Origin: an uncultured Oscillospiraceae bacterium
Lineage (GTDB): Bacteria; Bacillota; Clostridia; Oscillospirales; Oscillospiraceae
Length of the DNA: 64,000 nt
Direction of reading: 5' to 3'
Assembly: GCA_934646185.1 (NCBI GenBank)
Contig: CAKUEH010000006.1
Span: forward strand, 62,001 to 126,000
The position numbers were made by a program, and so were the translations under genes. The notes beneath the pieces are model-generated. The model worked only from the letters and a program-made list of their open reading frames with translations, was not told where the DNA came from and searched no databases. Positions 33,665 to 42,128 of this stretch are shown here, piece by piece (position 1 is the first letter of the stretch; each line of letters begins with the position of its first letter).

Positions 33665-34291
33665 TTACGTCTGCTGCGCGCCGAACACCGCAAAGAAGCC
33701 CGTGCGGTGATACCGGCTCAGAAGCTCGATGTACTCCGCGGCTTCCTCCCGGCTCATGCCGTGGCGGATGACCTCAAAGATCCCCTCAAAGCGGGAGGTC
33801 GTGACGATGTGCAGCAGCTTCTGCGTCATGGCGTCGTCCATGTGCGCGGCGCAGCCCGCCTGCGTCATATACCTGCAGGTATACTCCACCTCGATGCGCA
33901 CCAGCTCGTCCACAAAGTTGTGAAAGCGGGTGCCGTAGGAGGCGTCCAGCAGAAGGCGGAACGCGTCGAGATGGTCGTACATGTAATTCACCAGCTCCAT
34001 GGTGCCGCCGTCGGCGTACTCCGCCATGTGAGACGCCTGCTGCATGCGGTCCATGCGGCAGAATTCCTCCTGGATCTTGAGGAAGCGCTCGGTCATTTCA
34101 TTGAGCGCCGGTTCCACGATTGCGGAGAACAGGCCCTCCTTGTCCTTGAAGCGGACATAGATGGAGTTCGTGCTGGTTCCGGCCGCCGCCGCGATGCTCC
34201 GCAGCGACGCATCCGTATAGCCCTTATCCAGAAATTCCGCTCTTGCGCAGCTCAGGATCCGCTCCGCCACGCCTTCAATCTGTTTGGCCAT
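33665..34291 (-). CDS. TetR-family repressor
   Basis: A 208-residue one-component regulator. The N-terminal 50 residues have the TetR helix-turn-helix (AEFLDKGYTDASLRSIAAAA, then GTSTNSIYVRFKDKEGLF). The rest is the all-helical ligand-binding and dimer domain, whose ligand is unknown. The start is the ATG at complement 34289-34291 with GGAGAA eight bases upstream; an ATG 18 bp earlier lies in the operator and lacks a ribosome binding site. First gene of the TetR-ABC-ABC operon, with a near-palindrome just below the -10 box, so autoregulation is expected. Confidence 0.92.
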   Translation of the reverse strand: MAKQIEGVAERILSCARAEFLDKGYTDASLRSIAAAAGTSTNSIYVRFKDKEGLFSAIVEPALNEMTERFLKIQEEFCRMDRMQQASHMAEYADGGTMELVNYMYDHLDAFRLLLDASYGTRFHNFVDELVRIEVEYTCRYMTQAGCAAHMDDAMTQKLLHIVTTSRFEGIFEVIRHGMSREEAAEYIELLSRYHRTGFFAVFGAQQT

Positions 34292-34307
34292 GCTCTGTTC
34301 TCCATTC

Positions 34308-34333
34308 ATAACAGCGTTTCATAACTGCGTTAT
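34308..34333. promoter_or_regulatory. Probable TetR operator
   Basis: An imperfect palindrome of about 26 bp with ATAAC and GTTAT at the ends. It contains a perfect inner CATAAC-3-GTTATG at its promoter-proximal side. It lies directly between the -10 box and the tetR-like start. Confidence 0.65.
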
Positions 34334-34335
34334 GG

Positions 34336-34364
34336 ATTATAGCGAACGCTGCTTCATGTGTCAA
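34336..34364 (-). promoter_or_regulatory. Consensus promoter of the TetR-ABC operon
   Basis: TTGACA (complement 34359-34364), 17 bp, TATAAT (complement 34336-34341). Being a full consensus, it would need repression to be silent. Confidence 0.9.
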
Positions 34365-34388
34365 GCCCCTGTCCGGGCGTGTTCCGGT

Positions 34389-34943
34389 TCATCGCAGCAC
34401 CGATACCGCCAGATTGGCGGCTCCGGCCAGCAGCATGACGAGGATCGGGTTTAATTTCGTTTTGCGGAGCAGCAGAAGCGAGACCGCAAACAGCGCAAGC
34501 ATGACCCAGTTCGTGCCGGAAAGACTGATCTGCCGCTCCCAGAGCGCGTGGATCAGGATCAGCACGCCGGAGGAGGCGATCATCGCGACAACAGCGGGCC
34601 GCAGCGTCCCGAGAATGTCCTGCAGAACGGTCAGACTGCGGCAGCGGAGATACAGCCTTGCCAGAAGCGTAACGAGAACGCAGGACGGCAGGATGCATCC
34701 GGCGGTCGAAACGAGCGCGCCGGGGAACCCGGCGAGCTTTGTGCCGACAAACGTCGCGGCGTTTACGGCGATCGGGCCGGGCGTCATCTGTGAGATCGTG
34801 ATCAGATCCGTGAATTCCGTCATGCTGAGCCAGCCGTGCAGCTCCACGATCTGTGCCTGTATGAGCGGCATGGCGGCATACCCGCCGCCGAAGCTGAACG
34901 CGCCGATCTGGAGAAAGCTCCAGAATAACTGCAGATAGATCAT
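34389..34943 (-). CDS. Chromate-transporter-family protein, half 2
   Basis: A 184-residue CHR-type membrane protein with about five segments. It shows the family words FSFGGGYAAMPLI near the start and SQMTPGPIAVNAATFVGTK in the middle. Full-length ChrA has two such halves; here they are separate proteins. The ATG at complement 34941-34943 overlaps the stop of half 1 by four bases and has GAGGAAG upstream. The substrate is not proven to be chromate; sulfate or other oxyanions are possible. Confidence 0.88.
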   Translation of the reverse strand: MIYLQLFWSFLQIGAFSFGGGYAAMPLIQAQIVELHGWLSMTEFTDLITISQMTPGPIAVNAATFVGTKLAGFPGALVSTAGCILPSCVLVTLLARLYLRCRSLTVLQDILGTLRPAVVAMIASSGVLILIHALWERQISLSGTNWVMLALFAVSLLLLRKTKLNPILVMLLAGAANLAVSVLR

Positions 34944-35503
34944 GTCCGCTTCCTCCTGTGCAGGATCAGCGCCCGCGCGGCGCCGAGCAGAATGCATCCG
35001 AGGATGATATAGACCGTGTTCACGCCGCACACGCAGGCAAGCACAAACGCCGCCAGCATGATGAGGACGGACGAGGCGGACTTCGAGCTTACAACGCCCG
35101 CGCCCATGTCCCAGACGACAGAGGCGATGACGGCCGCAACGCCCGCCTGCATGCCGGAGAGCATCGCCGCCACATACGGATCGTCGCGAAACAGCTGATA
35201 GAAAAAGGAGATCAGCGTGATAATGGCGAACGGCGGAAGGACCGTCGCGATCACCGCAAGCGCGGCGCCGCCCAGCCCCGCCAGCTTGTAGCCGACGACG
35301 ATCGAACCGTTGACGGCGATGGCGCCGGGCGCGGACTGCGCGATGGCGATCAGATCCAGCATCTCGTTTTCCTTGATCCAATGATACTTGTCCACAAACT
35401 GTTTTTTCATCAGCGTGACGATGACGTATCCGCCGCCAAAGGTAAACGCGCTGAGATACAGCGTGGAAAAAAACAGCTTCAGCAGAACGCTGCGCTTTTT
35501 CAT
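34940..35503 (-). CDS. Chromate-transporter-family protein, half 1
   Basis: A 187-residue partner of the adjacent half, with FTFGGGYVIVTLM and AQSAPGAIAVNGSIVVGYK matching the two CHR motifs. The start is the second of two in-frame ATGs (complement 35501-35503), six bases after AGGAGGG. The upstream longer frame passes through the promoter. Short CHR proteins work as pairs encoded side by side, as here. The operon has its own promoter at 35523-35551 and runs toward the TetR operon; no terminator is evident between. Confidence 0.88.
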   Translation of the reverse strand: MKKRSVLLKLFFSTLYLSAFTFGGGYVIVTLMKKQFVDKYHWIKENEMLDLIAIAQSAPGAIAVNGSIVVGYKLAGLGGAALAVIATVLPPFAIITLISFFYQLFRDDPYVAAMLSGMQAGVAAVIASVVWDMGAGVVSSKSASSVLIMLAAFVLACVCGVNTVYIILGCILLGAARALILHRRKRT

Positions 35504-35522
35504 ACACATCCCTCCTGCGCTG

Positions 35523-35551
35523 ACTATACCACGTCTTGCCGCATATGTAAA
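35523..35551 (-). promoter_or_regulatory. Promoter of the CHR pair
   Basis: TTTACA (complement 35546-35551), 17 bp, TATAGT (complement 35523-35528). Confidence 0.75.
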
Positions 35552-35584
35552 ATACGATTCTTCCGCACCGGCGCGGCGGCCGTC

Positions 35585-35613
35585 TTGACATTTTCCGCGC
35601 TTTCCGCTAGAAT
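35585..35613 (+). promoter_or_regulatory. Promoter ahead of the inverted-repeat element and MATE gene
   Basis: TTGACA (35585-35590), 17 bp, TAGAAT (35608-35613). The next plus-strand gene is the MATE pump at 35988, so the 272-bp element would lie in its 5' leader. Confidence 0.75.
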
Positions 35614-35700
35614 AGCTTCTGTTCATCGGAGAGTCGATTCATTGATTATTCGGCTGGATAAGATGCCGGGCATGCGTCCGGGGTTTTATCCGGTCTTTTT

Positions 35701-35972
35701 GCGTCAGCTGACAAGGGCACACGCGGTTTTTCACGGGGCAAAACGACGGCTGGCATCGTTATCCTCGTCGATGGGCGTCAGCCCATCTTCCTCGTCTGCC
35801 TGGCCAACCGCCGTTTATCCTCCGTGAAAAACTCCGATGGACTTGCCGGCCGGTCTGGGGCGTTGTCTGCAAGGCAGAGGACGCAGACATACTGGCGTAT
35901 GTCAAGGACGATAACGCAGCAGACGGCGGCCCAGTCCGGCCCGCAAGCGCGTGTGCCCTTGTCAACTGACGC
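35701..35972. mobile_element. 272-bp MITE-like element with 25-bp terminal inverted repeats
   Basis: Ends GCGTCAGCTGACAAGGGCAC... (35701-35725) and its inverse (35948-35972) match at 24 of 25 positions. Inside are GTTTTTCACGG/CCGTGAAAAAC (about 35726 and 35820), a GATGGGC/GCCCATC hairpin and a GACATAC/GTATGTC hairpin. No credible reading frame lies within. A target-site duplication is not clear; both flanks are T-rich. It resembles a non-autonomous, folding mobile element. Confidence 0.75.
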
Positions 35973-35987
35973 TTTGGAGTTGAAGCT

Positions 35988-37334
35988 ATGGAAAACCGGA
36001 ACAATGATTTTCTGAACGGAGCCATTCTTTCGCCGCTGCTGCGGTTCGCGGGGCCGGTGCTGCTGGCGCTGTTTCTGCAGGCGATGTACGGCGCGGTCGA
36101 TCTGATCGTCGTCGGGAAATTCGCGGGCACGGCGGATATCTCCGCCGTCTCGACCGGCAGTCAGGCCATGCAGCTCGTCACATCGCTGCTCGTCGGACTG
36201 ACGACAGGCGTGACCGTCCTGCTGGGCCAGAAGATCGGCGAGGGAAGGCCGGACGAGGCCGGGCGCGTCGTCGGAAGCGCGATCTGCCTGTTCGTGTGCA
36301 TCGCGCTCGCGCTCACGGCGCTGCTCACGGTACTGACCGACCCGTTCTGCCGTCTGCTGCAGGCCCCGGAGGAGGCATTTGTCCCCACGACGCAGTACGT
36401 GCGCATCTGTTCGGCGGGCACGCTGTTTATCGTGGCGTTCAACGTCATCGGCAGCGTCTTCCGCGGGCTCGGCGATTCGAAAATGCCGCTCATCACGGTC
36501 GCCATCGCGTGCGTCGCGAATATCTTCGGCGATCTGCTGCTGGTAGACGTATTTCAGATGGGCGCGGCAGGTGCGGCACTCGCGACGGTGTTCGCGCAGG
36601 CAGTCAGCGTGATCTTGTCCCTGTTCGTCATCATGCGCCGGAAGCTGCCGTTCACGTTCCGCAAGGAGCAGCTGCGCTTTGACCGGCCGCTCACGGCGGG
36701 GATCCTGCGCCTCGGCATTCCCATTGCGCTGCAGGACGTGCTGGTCGGCGTGTCGTTTCTGGTCATTCTCGCCATCGTCAATTCGCTCGGTCTTCTGCAG
36801 TCGGCGGGCATGGGCATCGCGGAGAAGGTCTGCGCGTTCGTCATGCTGCTGCCGTCGGCATTTTCGCAGTCCGTGTCCGCGTTCGTCGCGCAGAATACGG
36901 GCGCGGGCAAGCCGGAGCGCGCAAAAAAAGCGCTGCGCTACAGCGTCGCCGTCTCGCTCGGCATCAGCGTGTTCGTGTTTTACTTCAATTTCTTCCACGG
37001 CGATCTGCTCGCCGGGATCTTTGCAAACGACCGGGCCGTCGTTCTCGAGGCGGCGGACTATCTCAAGGCCTACGCCATCGACTGCCTGCTGACCTCGTTC
37101 CTGTTCTGCTTTGTCGGCTATTTCTCCGGACGCGGCAAGACCGTCTTCGTCATGACGCAGGGCATTCTGGGCGCGTTCGGCGTCCGCATCCCCATGTCGT
37201 TCGCCATGTCCCGCCTGCCGAACGTGCGCCTGTTCTACATCGGCCTCGCGACCCCCTGCTCGACCGTCGTACAGGTCCTGCTCTGCCTCGGCTATTACGC
37301 GCACCTGTCCCGCAGAGAACGGGCGGCACGGTAG
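35988..37334 (+). CDS. MATE-family multidrug/Na+ or H+ antiporter
   Basis: A 448-residue integral membrane exporter with twelve hydrophobic segments in two related six-segment halves (breaks near 220-240). Family features include LRFAGPVLLALFLQAMYGAVD near the start and AQNTGAGKPERAKKALR in the second half. Substrates are typically cationic drugs or flavonoid-like compounds, exchanged for Na+ or H+. The ATG has GGAG upstream. It probably depends on the promoter at 35585 with the MITE-like element in its leader. It sits inside an efflux-gene region between two ABC pairs. Confidence 0.92.
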   Translation: MENRNNDFLNGAILSPLLRFAGPVLLALFLQAMYGAVDLIVVGKFAGTADISAVSTGSQAMQLVTSLLVGLTTGVTVLLGQKIGEGRPDEAGRVVGSAICLFVCIALALTALLTVLTDPFCRLLQAPEEAFVPTTQYVRICSAGTLFIVAFNVIGSVFRGLGDSKMPLITVAIACVANIFGDLLLVDVFQMGAAGAALATVFAQAVSVILSLFVIMRRKLPFTFRKEQLRFDRPLTAGILRLGIPIALQDVLVGVSFLVILAIVNSLGLLQSAGMGIAEKVCAFVMLLPSAFSQSVSAFVAQNTGAGKPERAKKALRYSVAVSLGISVFVFYFNFFHGDLLAGIFANDRAVVLEAADYLKAYAIDCLLTSFLFCFVGYFSGRGKTVFVMTQGILGAFGVRIPMSFAMSRLPNVRLFYIGLATPCSTVVQVLLCLGYYAHLSRRERAAR

Positions 37335-37339
37335 GCTGC

Positions 37340-37560
37340 ATAGATTTCTCAAAAACCCACGGCGAATCCGAACGCCTCTGCCTGTTTCACCGTAGGGGCG
37401 GACGACTCTGTCCGCCCGCAGAATACAGCGCTTTTTTTAGGGGGATTCACGGCGAATTCGAAACATTTATCGGGCCGACAGAGTCGTCGGCCCCTACAGA
37501 GCGCTACGCAAATCTGCGACTGCTCATGGGCGGAGCAGAGCTGCCCCTACAGAGGCTGTG
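37340..37560. repeat. Cluster of three family B repeats
   Basis: Units at 37392-37418 (GTAGGGGCGGACGACTCTGT then CCGCCCGC), 37472-37497 (GGGCCGACAGAGTCGTCGGC then CCCTAC) and 37528-37550 (a shorter GGGCGGAGCAGAGCTGCCCC form). No gene is seen. Confidence 0.85.
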
Positions 37561-37573
37561 TACTTTCAGGAAA

Positions 37574-37610
37574 CCCCGGACGGGCTTTGGCCCGTCCGGG
37601 GTGTTTTTTA
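37574..37610. terminator. Convergent terminator between MATE and ABC genes
   Basis: A 12-bp perfect stem, CCCCGGACGGGC (37574-37585) with GCCCGTCCGGGG (37590-37601), then TGTTTTTTAT. It overlaps the last codons of the leftward ABC gene. Confidence 0.9.
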
Positions 37611-39383
37611 TGCGATATCGTACTGGCTCTTGTAGATCTCGTAATAGAAGCCCTTTTTCTCCAGCAGCTCGCGGTGCTTGCCCTGTTCGACGATGCGGCC
37701 GTCGCGCAGGACGAGAATGAGGTCGGCGTCGACGATCGTGGACAGGCGGTGGGCGATGATGAAGCACGTCCGGCCCCGCATGAGGCGATCCATGGCCTTC
37801 TGGATGAGAAGCTCCGTGCGCGTGTCGACGTTGGAGGTCGCCTCGTCGAGGATCAGAAGCTCGCGCTGCGCAAGCAGTGCGCGCGCGATGGTCAGCAGCT
37901 GCTTCTGACCGGAGGAGATGGACGCGGTATCGCTGCCGATGACCGTGTCGTAGCCCTGCGGGAGCGTGCGGATAAAGTGGTCGCAGTACGCTTCGTCGCA
38001 GGCGCGGATGATCTCCTCGCGCGTCGCGTCCGGCTTGCCGAAGGCGACGTTCTCGGCGATCGTGCCGCCGAAGAGCCATGTGTCCTGCAGGACCATGCCG
38101 AAGCGCTCGCGCGTGGAGGCGCGGGAATAGTCTGCGATGTCGCGCCCGCTCAGCAGAATGCTGCCGGAATCGACGTCATAAAAGCGCATGAGCAGATTCA
38201 CGATCGTCGTCTTGCCTGCGCCGGTCGGGCCGACGATGGCGACATGCTGGCCCTTTTCCACGTGCAGATTCAGATCCTGAATGAGCTCGCTATCCGGCTC
38301 ATAGGAGAAATCCACATGACGGAATTCGACGCTGCCGTCGCCGCCCGCGGGAAGGGCCTGTTCGATCGGCGCTTCCTCCGGAAGCTCCAGCAGATCGACG
38401 ACGCGCTGGGCGGCTGCCTTGGCCTGTTGCAGGGTGCTCAGGCCGTTGGAGATCTGCTCGAGCGGCTCGGAAAACTGCCGCGCGAACAGCACCAGCGTCA
38501 CAATGACGCCCACCGGGACGCCCTGCCGCACGATGAGCCAGCCGCCGAGCAGATTGATGGCGATATACGCCAGCGAGTTGGACGCGGCGATGACCGGCTG
38601 GACGATGGCGGACAGATAGGTCGCCTTCGCCTCGGAGACGCGGCGCGCGTCGTTGATCTCCGCGTGGCGTTTGGCGCAGTGCTCCTCAAGGTTATAGGCC
38701 TTTGTCGTCGCGTAGTTCGTGTATGCTTCCTCCACGACGGAATACAGCTCGCCGGACTGCTTGAACATCTGATGGAAATACGTTTCCGACCGGCCCGCGA
38801 TCTTTGCCGACAGCCAGATGGAGACCGGCATGAACGCGATGACAGCCAGCGAAAGCTGCCAGTTCTGCAAAAACATCACGACCGCAATGGCCAGGATCTG
38901 CAGAAAGCCGCCCGTGATGGTGTCGAGGACGGTATGCAGGGAGCCGCCGATCCGGGACACGTCCTCCGTCATGCGCGAGAGAATATCGCCGACGGGCGTG
39001 TGATCGACAAAGCTGACCGGCAGGCGCTGAATTTTGTCGGAGATCTGGATGCGCAGATTGCAGGTGAAATACCGGCTGACGGCGCGGTTGAGCAGCTGCA
39101 TCTTGCCGTAGCTGACGGCGGCGCGCAGGAGATACACACCGGCCAGCGCCAGAAGCCCCGGCGCGAGCTGCGCCAGAACGGACGCGCCCGTCTCCGGCGC
39201 GTCAAAATAATCAATTAAGATCTGCACCAGCGCGCCCATCTGCGTCGGGATGATCAGCGCGCACACAACGAGCGCCAGACTCATGACGACGCCAAGCGCG
39301 AGCTGCCAGCGGATGGACTTCGCGCCCTTCAGCAGCTGAATGAGCGCGTCGGCGGAAACGTGGGTCTTCTGTTCCTGCTTCAC
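37608..39383 (-). CDS. ABC exporter half-transporter (asymmetric pair, second subunit)
   Basis: A 591-residue exporter subunit with six membrane segments (about 30-330) and an ATPase domain. Walker A is GPTGAGKTT, Walker B is LLILDEATSNVD with the catalytic Glu, and the switch is IIAHRLST. The signature reads ISSGQKQLLTIARA instead of LSGGQ. It starts with GTG, preceded by AGGAGG and overlapping the upstream subunit by four bases. With the partner's altered Walker B this gives a heterodimer with one good and one poor ATP site, as in TM287/288 and BmrCD-type multidrug exporters. Confidence 0.92.
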   Translation of the reverse strand: MKQEQKTHVSADALIQLLKGAKSIRWQLALGVVMSLALVVCALIIPTQMGALVQILIDYFDAPETGASVLAQLAPGLLALAGVYLLRAAVSYGKMQLLNRAVSRYFTCNLRIQISDKIQRLPVSFVDHTPVGDILSRMTEDVSRIGGSLHTVLDTITGGFLQILAIAVVMFLQNWQLSLAVIAFMPVSIWLSAKIAGRSETYFHQMFKQSGELYSVVEEAYTNYATTKAYNLEEHCAKRHAEINDARRVSEAKATYLSAIVQPVIAASNSLAYIAINLLGGWLIVRQGVPVGVIVTLVLFARQFSEPLEQISNGLSTLQQAKAAAQRVVDLLELPEEAPIEQALPAGGDGSVEFRHVDFSYEPDSELIQDLNLHVEKGQHVAIVGPTGAGKTTIVNLLMRFYDVDSGSILLSGRDIADYSRASTRERFGMVLQDTWLFGGTIAENVAFGKPDATREEIIRACDEAYCDHFIRTLPQGYDTVIGSDTASISSGQKQLLTIARALLAQRELLILDEATSNVDTRTELLIQKAMDRLMRGRTCFIIAHRLSTIVDADLILVLRDGRIVEQGKHRELLEKKGFYYEIYKSQYDIA

Positions 39384-41104
39384 TTCGCGTCACCTCCTGT
39401 CTGCGAGGCGTAGATCTCCTGATAGATCTTGCAGCGGGACAAGAGCTCCGCGTGAACGCCGTGGTCGACCAGCCGCCCGCGATCCATGACGTAGATATGA
39501 TCCGCGTTCATGGCCGAGGTGATGCGCTGGGTGATGACGATCTGGGTCTTGCCCTGAATTTTTTCGTTGAGACTCCGGCGCAGGTTCGCCTCCGTCAAAA
39601 AGTCGAGCGCGGAGAAGCTGTCGTCAAAGACATAGATCGGCGCGTCCTTCAAAATGGCGCGCGCGATGCAAAGCCGCTGCTTCTGGCCGCCGGAGAGATT
39701 CTTGCCGGACTGCTGGAGCGGATGCTCCAGCCGCTCGGGCAGGGAGTTCAGGAAGGGCGTGAGCTGCGCGATATCGGCGGCTTCGAGAATATCCGCCTCC
39801 GCCGCGCCGGGACGGCCCATCTCGATATTGTGCCGGATGGAGCCGGAATAGACGGCGGTCTTCTGCAGCACGCAGCTGATGTTCTTCCGGATGACGCCGC
39901 GATCGATCTGCGAGGCGCTGACGCCGTCAAACAGGATCTGCCCTTCGGTCGGCAGGCGGAAGGACAGCAGCAGCTGCACGAGCGTACTTTTGCCGCTGCC
40001 CGTGCCGCCGATGACGGCGATCTTCTGCCCCGGCAGGATGTGCATGCTGACGTCCTGCACAGCGGCCTCCGATGCGCCCTCGTAGCGGAAGGTCACATGG
40101 TCAAAGGCAATTTCGCCCCCGAACGTGTGCTCCGCGCCCTTGGCCGTCTCCTGCATGCCCGTGGCATGGAATATCTCGCCGATGCGATCCGCCGCGACCT
40201 TTGCATGCGGCAGCATGACCATGGCGAAGCCGCCCATCAGAACGCCGTTGGCGACGAGCGCGAGATACTGGATGATGGCGAAGATATCGCCGCCGGAGAT
40301 GGCATGGCTGCCCGTCTCCATGCGCCAGCCGCCGAGCCATATGATCGCCACGCCCGCGAGATTCACCAGCAGCACGGCCGCCGGGCTCAGAAGGCCCATC
40401 TGCACGTTGGCGTTGATGATGTTCTCGGCCATGACGTGCGTGGCGTCGGCGATCTTCTGCTGCAGGCTCGCTTCCTTATTAAATGCGCGGATGACGCGGA
40501 TGCCGTGCAGGCGTTCGCGCATGACGTCGTTCTGGATGTCGATGTACTTGTCGGACGTCTCGTGCAGCGGGCCGATGCGCTTGCTGATAGGCCGGACGAT
40601 CAGAAAGATCGCCGGGACGAACAGCAGGAGGATGAGGCTCATCGTCACATCCTTGCGCAGCGCGAGAACAACGCCGCCGAAAAACAGCACGGGGATCGTA
40701 ATGAGGCTGCCGGAGATCATCGACGCGACCCAGGAGACCGTGCCGATGTCGTAGGTCGACCGGGACAGGAGCGCGGCCGCGCCGATGGCGTTGAATTCCT
40801 CAAACGTCATGTTGTTGACGAGGGAAAACACGTCCGTGCGCAGATCGGCATTGAAGCCCGCGACCACGTCGCAGCTGATCTTCCGCCCGGCCAGCAGCGC
40901 GGCAAGCCCCGCCGCCGCAACGGCCAGCATCCACGCGCAGCAGCGCACGATATACGCAAAATCCGACTGCCGGACGCCGTTATTCAAAATGTCGTTCATG
41001 ATCGTCGGCAGCAGCAGGTCGCACACCGTCGCCGCCGCGACCAGCAGCATCGCCAGCGCAATGCGCCTGCGGTACGGCTTCAGATAAGGCAGGATCTCTT
41101 TCAT
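39380..41104 (-). CDS. ABC exporter half-transporter with degenerate ATP site
   Basis: A 574-residue partner of the gene at 37608. Six membrane segments are followed by Walker A GGTGSGKST, a canonical signature LSGGQKQRLCIARAIL, Walker B IYVFDDSFSALD in which the catalytic Glu is Asp, and a switch VITQRITS in which the His is Gln. These changes are typical of the degenerate subunit of heterodimeric exporters. The ATG is preceded by AAAGGA at a long spacing of about 14 bases. First gene of the pair, behind the promoter at 41161-41189. Confidence 0.92.
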   Translation of the reverse strand: MKEILPYLKPYRRRIALAMLLVAAATVCDLLLPTIMNDILNNGVRQSDFAYIVRCCAWMLAVAAAGLAALLAGRKISCDVVAGFNADLRTDVFSLVNNMTFEEFNAIGAAALLSRSTYDIGTVSWVASMISGSLITIPVLFFGGVVLALRKDVTMSLILLLFVPAIFLIVRPISKRIGPLHETSDKYIDIQNDVMRERLHGIRVIRAFNKEASLQQKIADATHVMAENIINANVQMGLLSPAAVLLVNLAGVAIIWLGGWRMETGSHAISGGDIFAIIQYLALVANGVLMGGFAMVMLPHAKVAADRIGEIFHATGMQETAKGAEHTFGGEIAFDHVTFRYEGASEAAVQDVSMHILPGQKIAVIGGTGSGKSTLVQLLLSFRLPTEGQILFDGVSASQIDRGVIRKNISCVLQKTAVYSGSIRHNIEMGRPGAAEADILEAADIAQLTPFLNSLPERLEHPLQQSGKNLSGGQKQRLCIARAILKDAPIYVFDDSFSALDFLTEANLRRSLNEKIQGKTQIVITQRITSAMNADHIYVMDRGRLVDHGVHAELLSRCKIYQEIYASQTGGDAK

Positions 41105-41160
41105 GGGATGGCTCTCATTCCTTTCTGTCGGTCATTTTCCGGGAGACAGTCCAGAAGTTA

Positions 41161-41189
41161 ATTGTATCACAAAAAACAAACGTTCGCAA
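41161..41189 (-). promoter_or_regulatory. Promoter of the asymmetric ABC pair
   Basis: TTGCGA (complement 41184-41189), 17 bp, TACAAT (complement 41161-41166). Confidence 0.75.
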
Positions 41190-41245
41190 GCATGAATCCT
41201 GCGGCGCGCCTCCATGGAAAACAATCAGAAAATGTTGAAAAATGC

Positions 41246-41274
41246 TTGCATTCCGCGGCTTGGGCTGGTATGAT
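41246..41274 (+). promoter_or_regulatory. Promoter of the signal peptidase/pilin region
   Basis: TTGCAT (41246-41251), 17 bp, TATGAT (41269-41274). It leaves a leader of about 140 nt before the ATG at 41424 in which no known element was recognised. Confidence 0.7.
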
Positions 41275-41423
41275 TAGAAGTCGTAAAAGTCCCTGAATCC
41301 TGACAAATCTATCCGGATTTACCGGCACATGTGCCATACTTTGGAACAGATTCCATTTTTTCCGCAGCATCCCAATCCGCGCGATTTTGTTTGAAATCCG
41401 ACCGTAAAAGGAACTGAGCAGCT

Positions 41424-42014
41424 ATGAACAGGCGAACAGACAGGCCCGTCGACCTGCCGACCACGCAGCAGCTTGCGAACGAGCGCAGGCGGCTGCGCTA
41501 CAAAAGCAGATATAACCGGACGCTCCGGAGCACGGTCGCGATCCTGCTCGTCGTTGCAGCGCTGGCTGTGCTGATTGCGATGCTCTGGATGCCTGTGCTG
41601 CGCATTTACGGCAGCTCCATGGCGCCGACGCTGCTGGACGGGCAGATCGTCGTCTGCGTCAAAAGCCGGAATTTTGAGCCGGGCGATATCGCGGCGTTTT
41701 ATCACGGCAACAAGCTCCTCATCAAGCGGTATATCGCGGGCCCCGGGCAGTGGGTCGGGCTTGACGGAGATGGAAGCGTTTTCGTCGACGGAACGCCGCT
41801 GGATGAGCCGTATCTCGCGGAAAAGGCATACGGCCAGACCAACATCGAGCTGCCGTATCAGGTGCCGGACGCGCGGTATTTCCTGATGGGCGACAACCGC
41901 AGCGTATCCGTCGATTCCCGGAACACAGCGGTCGGCTGCGTTTCGACGGAGCAGATCGCCGGAAAGGTCGTTTTCCGGATCTGGCCGCTCAGCGCGTTCG
42001 GTCCCATTTCGTAG
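41424..42014 (+). CDS. lepB: Type I signal peptidase
   Basis: Membrane serine protease that removes signal peptides from secreted proteins. The 196 residues have a charged N-terminal tail, one membrane segment (about 34-56), the catalytic Ser in IYGSSMAPTLLDG (near 64), the catalytic Lys in KLLIKRYIAGPG (near 99) and the box MGDNRSVSVDSR. This is the normal single-segment form of Gram-positive bacteria. Its place 114 bp before a pilin-like gene and near a sortase suggests a dedicated role in surface-protein export, though a housekeeping role is also possible. Confidence 0.93.
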   Translation: MNRRTDRPVDLPTTQQLANERRRLRYKSRYNRTLRSTVAILLVVAALAVLIAMLWMPVLRIYGSSMAPTLLDGQIVVCVKSRNFEPGDIAAFYHGNKLLIKRYIAGPGQWVGLDGDGSVFVDGTPLDEPYLAEKAYGQTNIELPYQVPDARYFLMGDNRSVSVDSRNTAVGCVSTEQIAGKVVFRIWPLSAFGPIS

Positions 42015-42128
42015 GGGCGAACGCTGTCACGGAAAGAGGCGTGGGTCTCGCCGGGGCCGCAGGCCCGGCGGACGGGGACGCGCTTTCGTTAACATCAGAG
42101 ACCAAAAAGAGAGAAAGGACGAAATCAA

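Noticed and set aside
41275..41423. Riboswitch in the signal peptidase leader
   Set aside because: The 140-nt leader shows no known riboswitch core and no terminator hairpin with a T-run.
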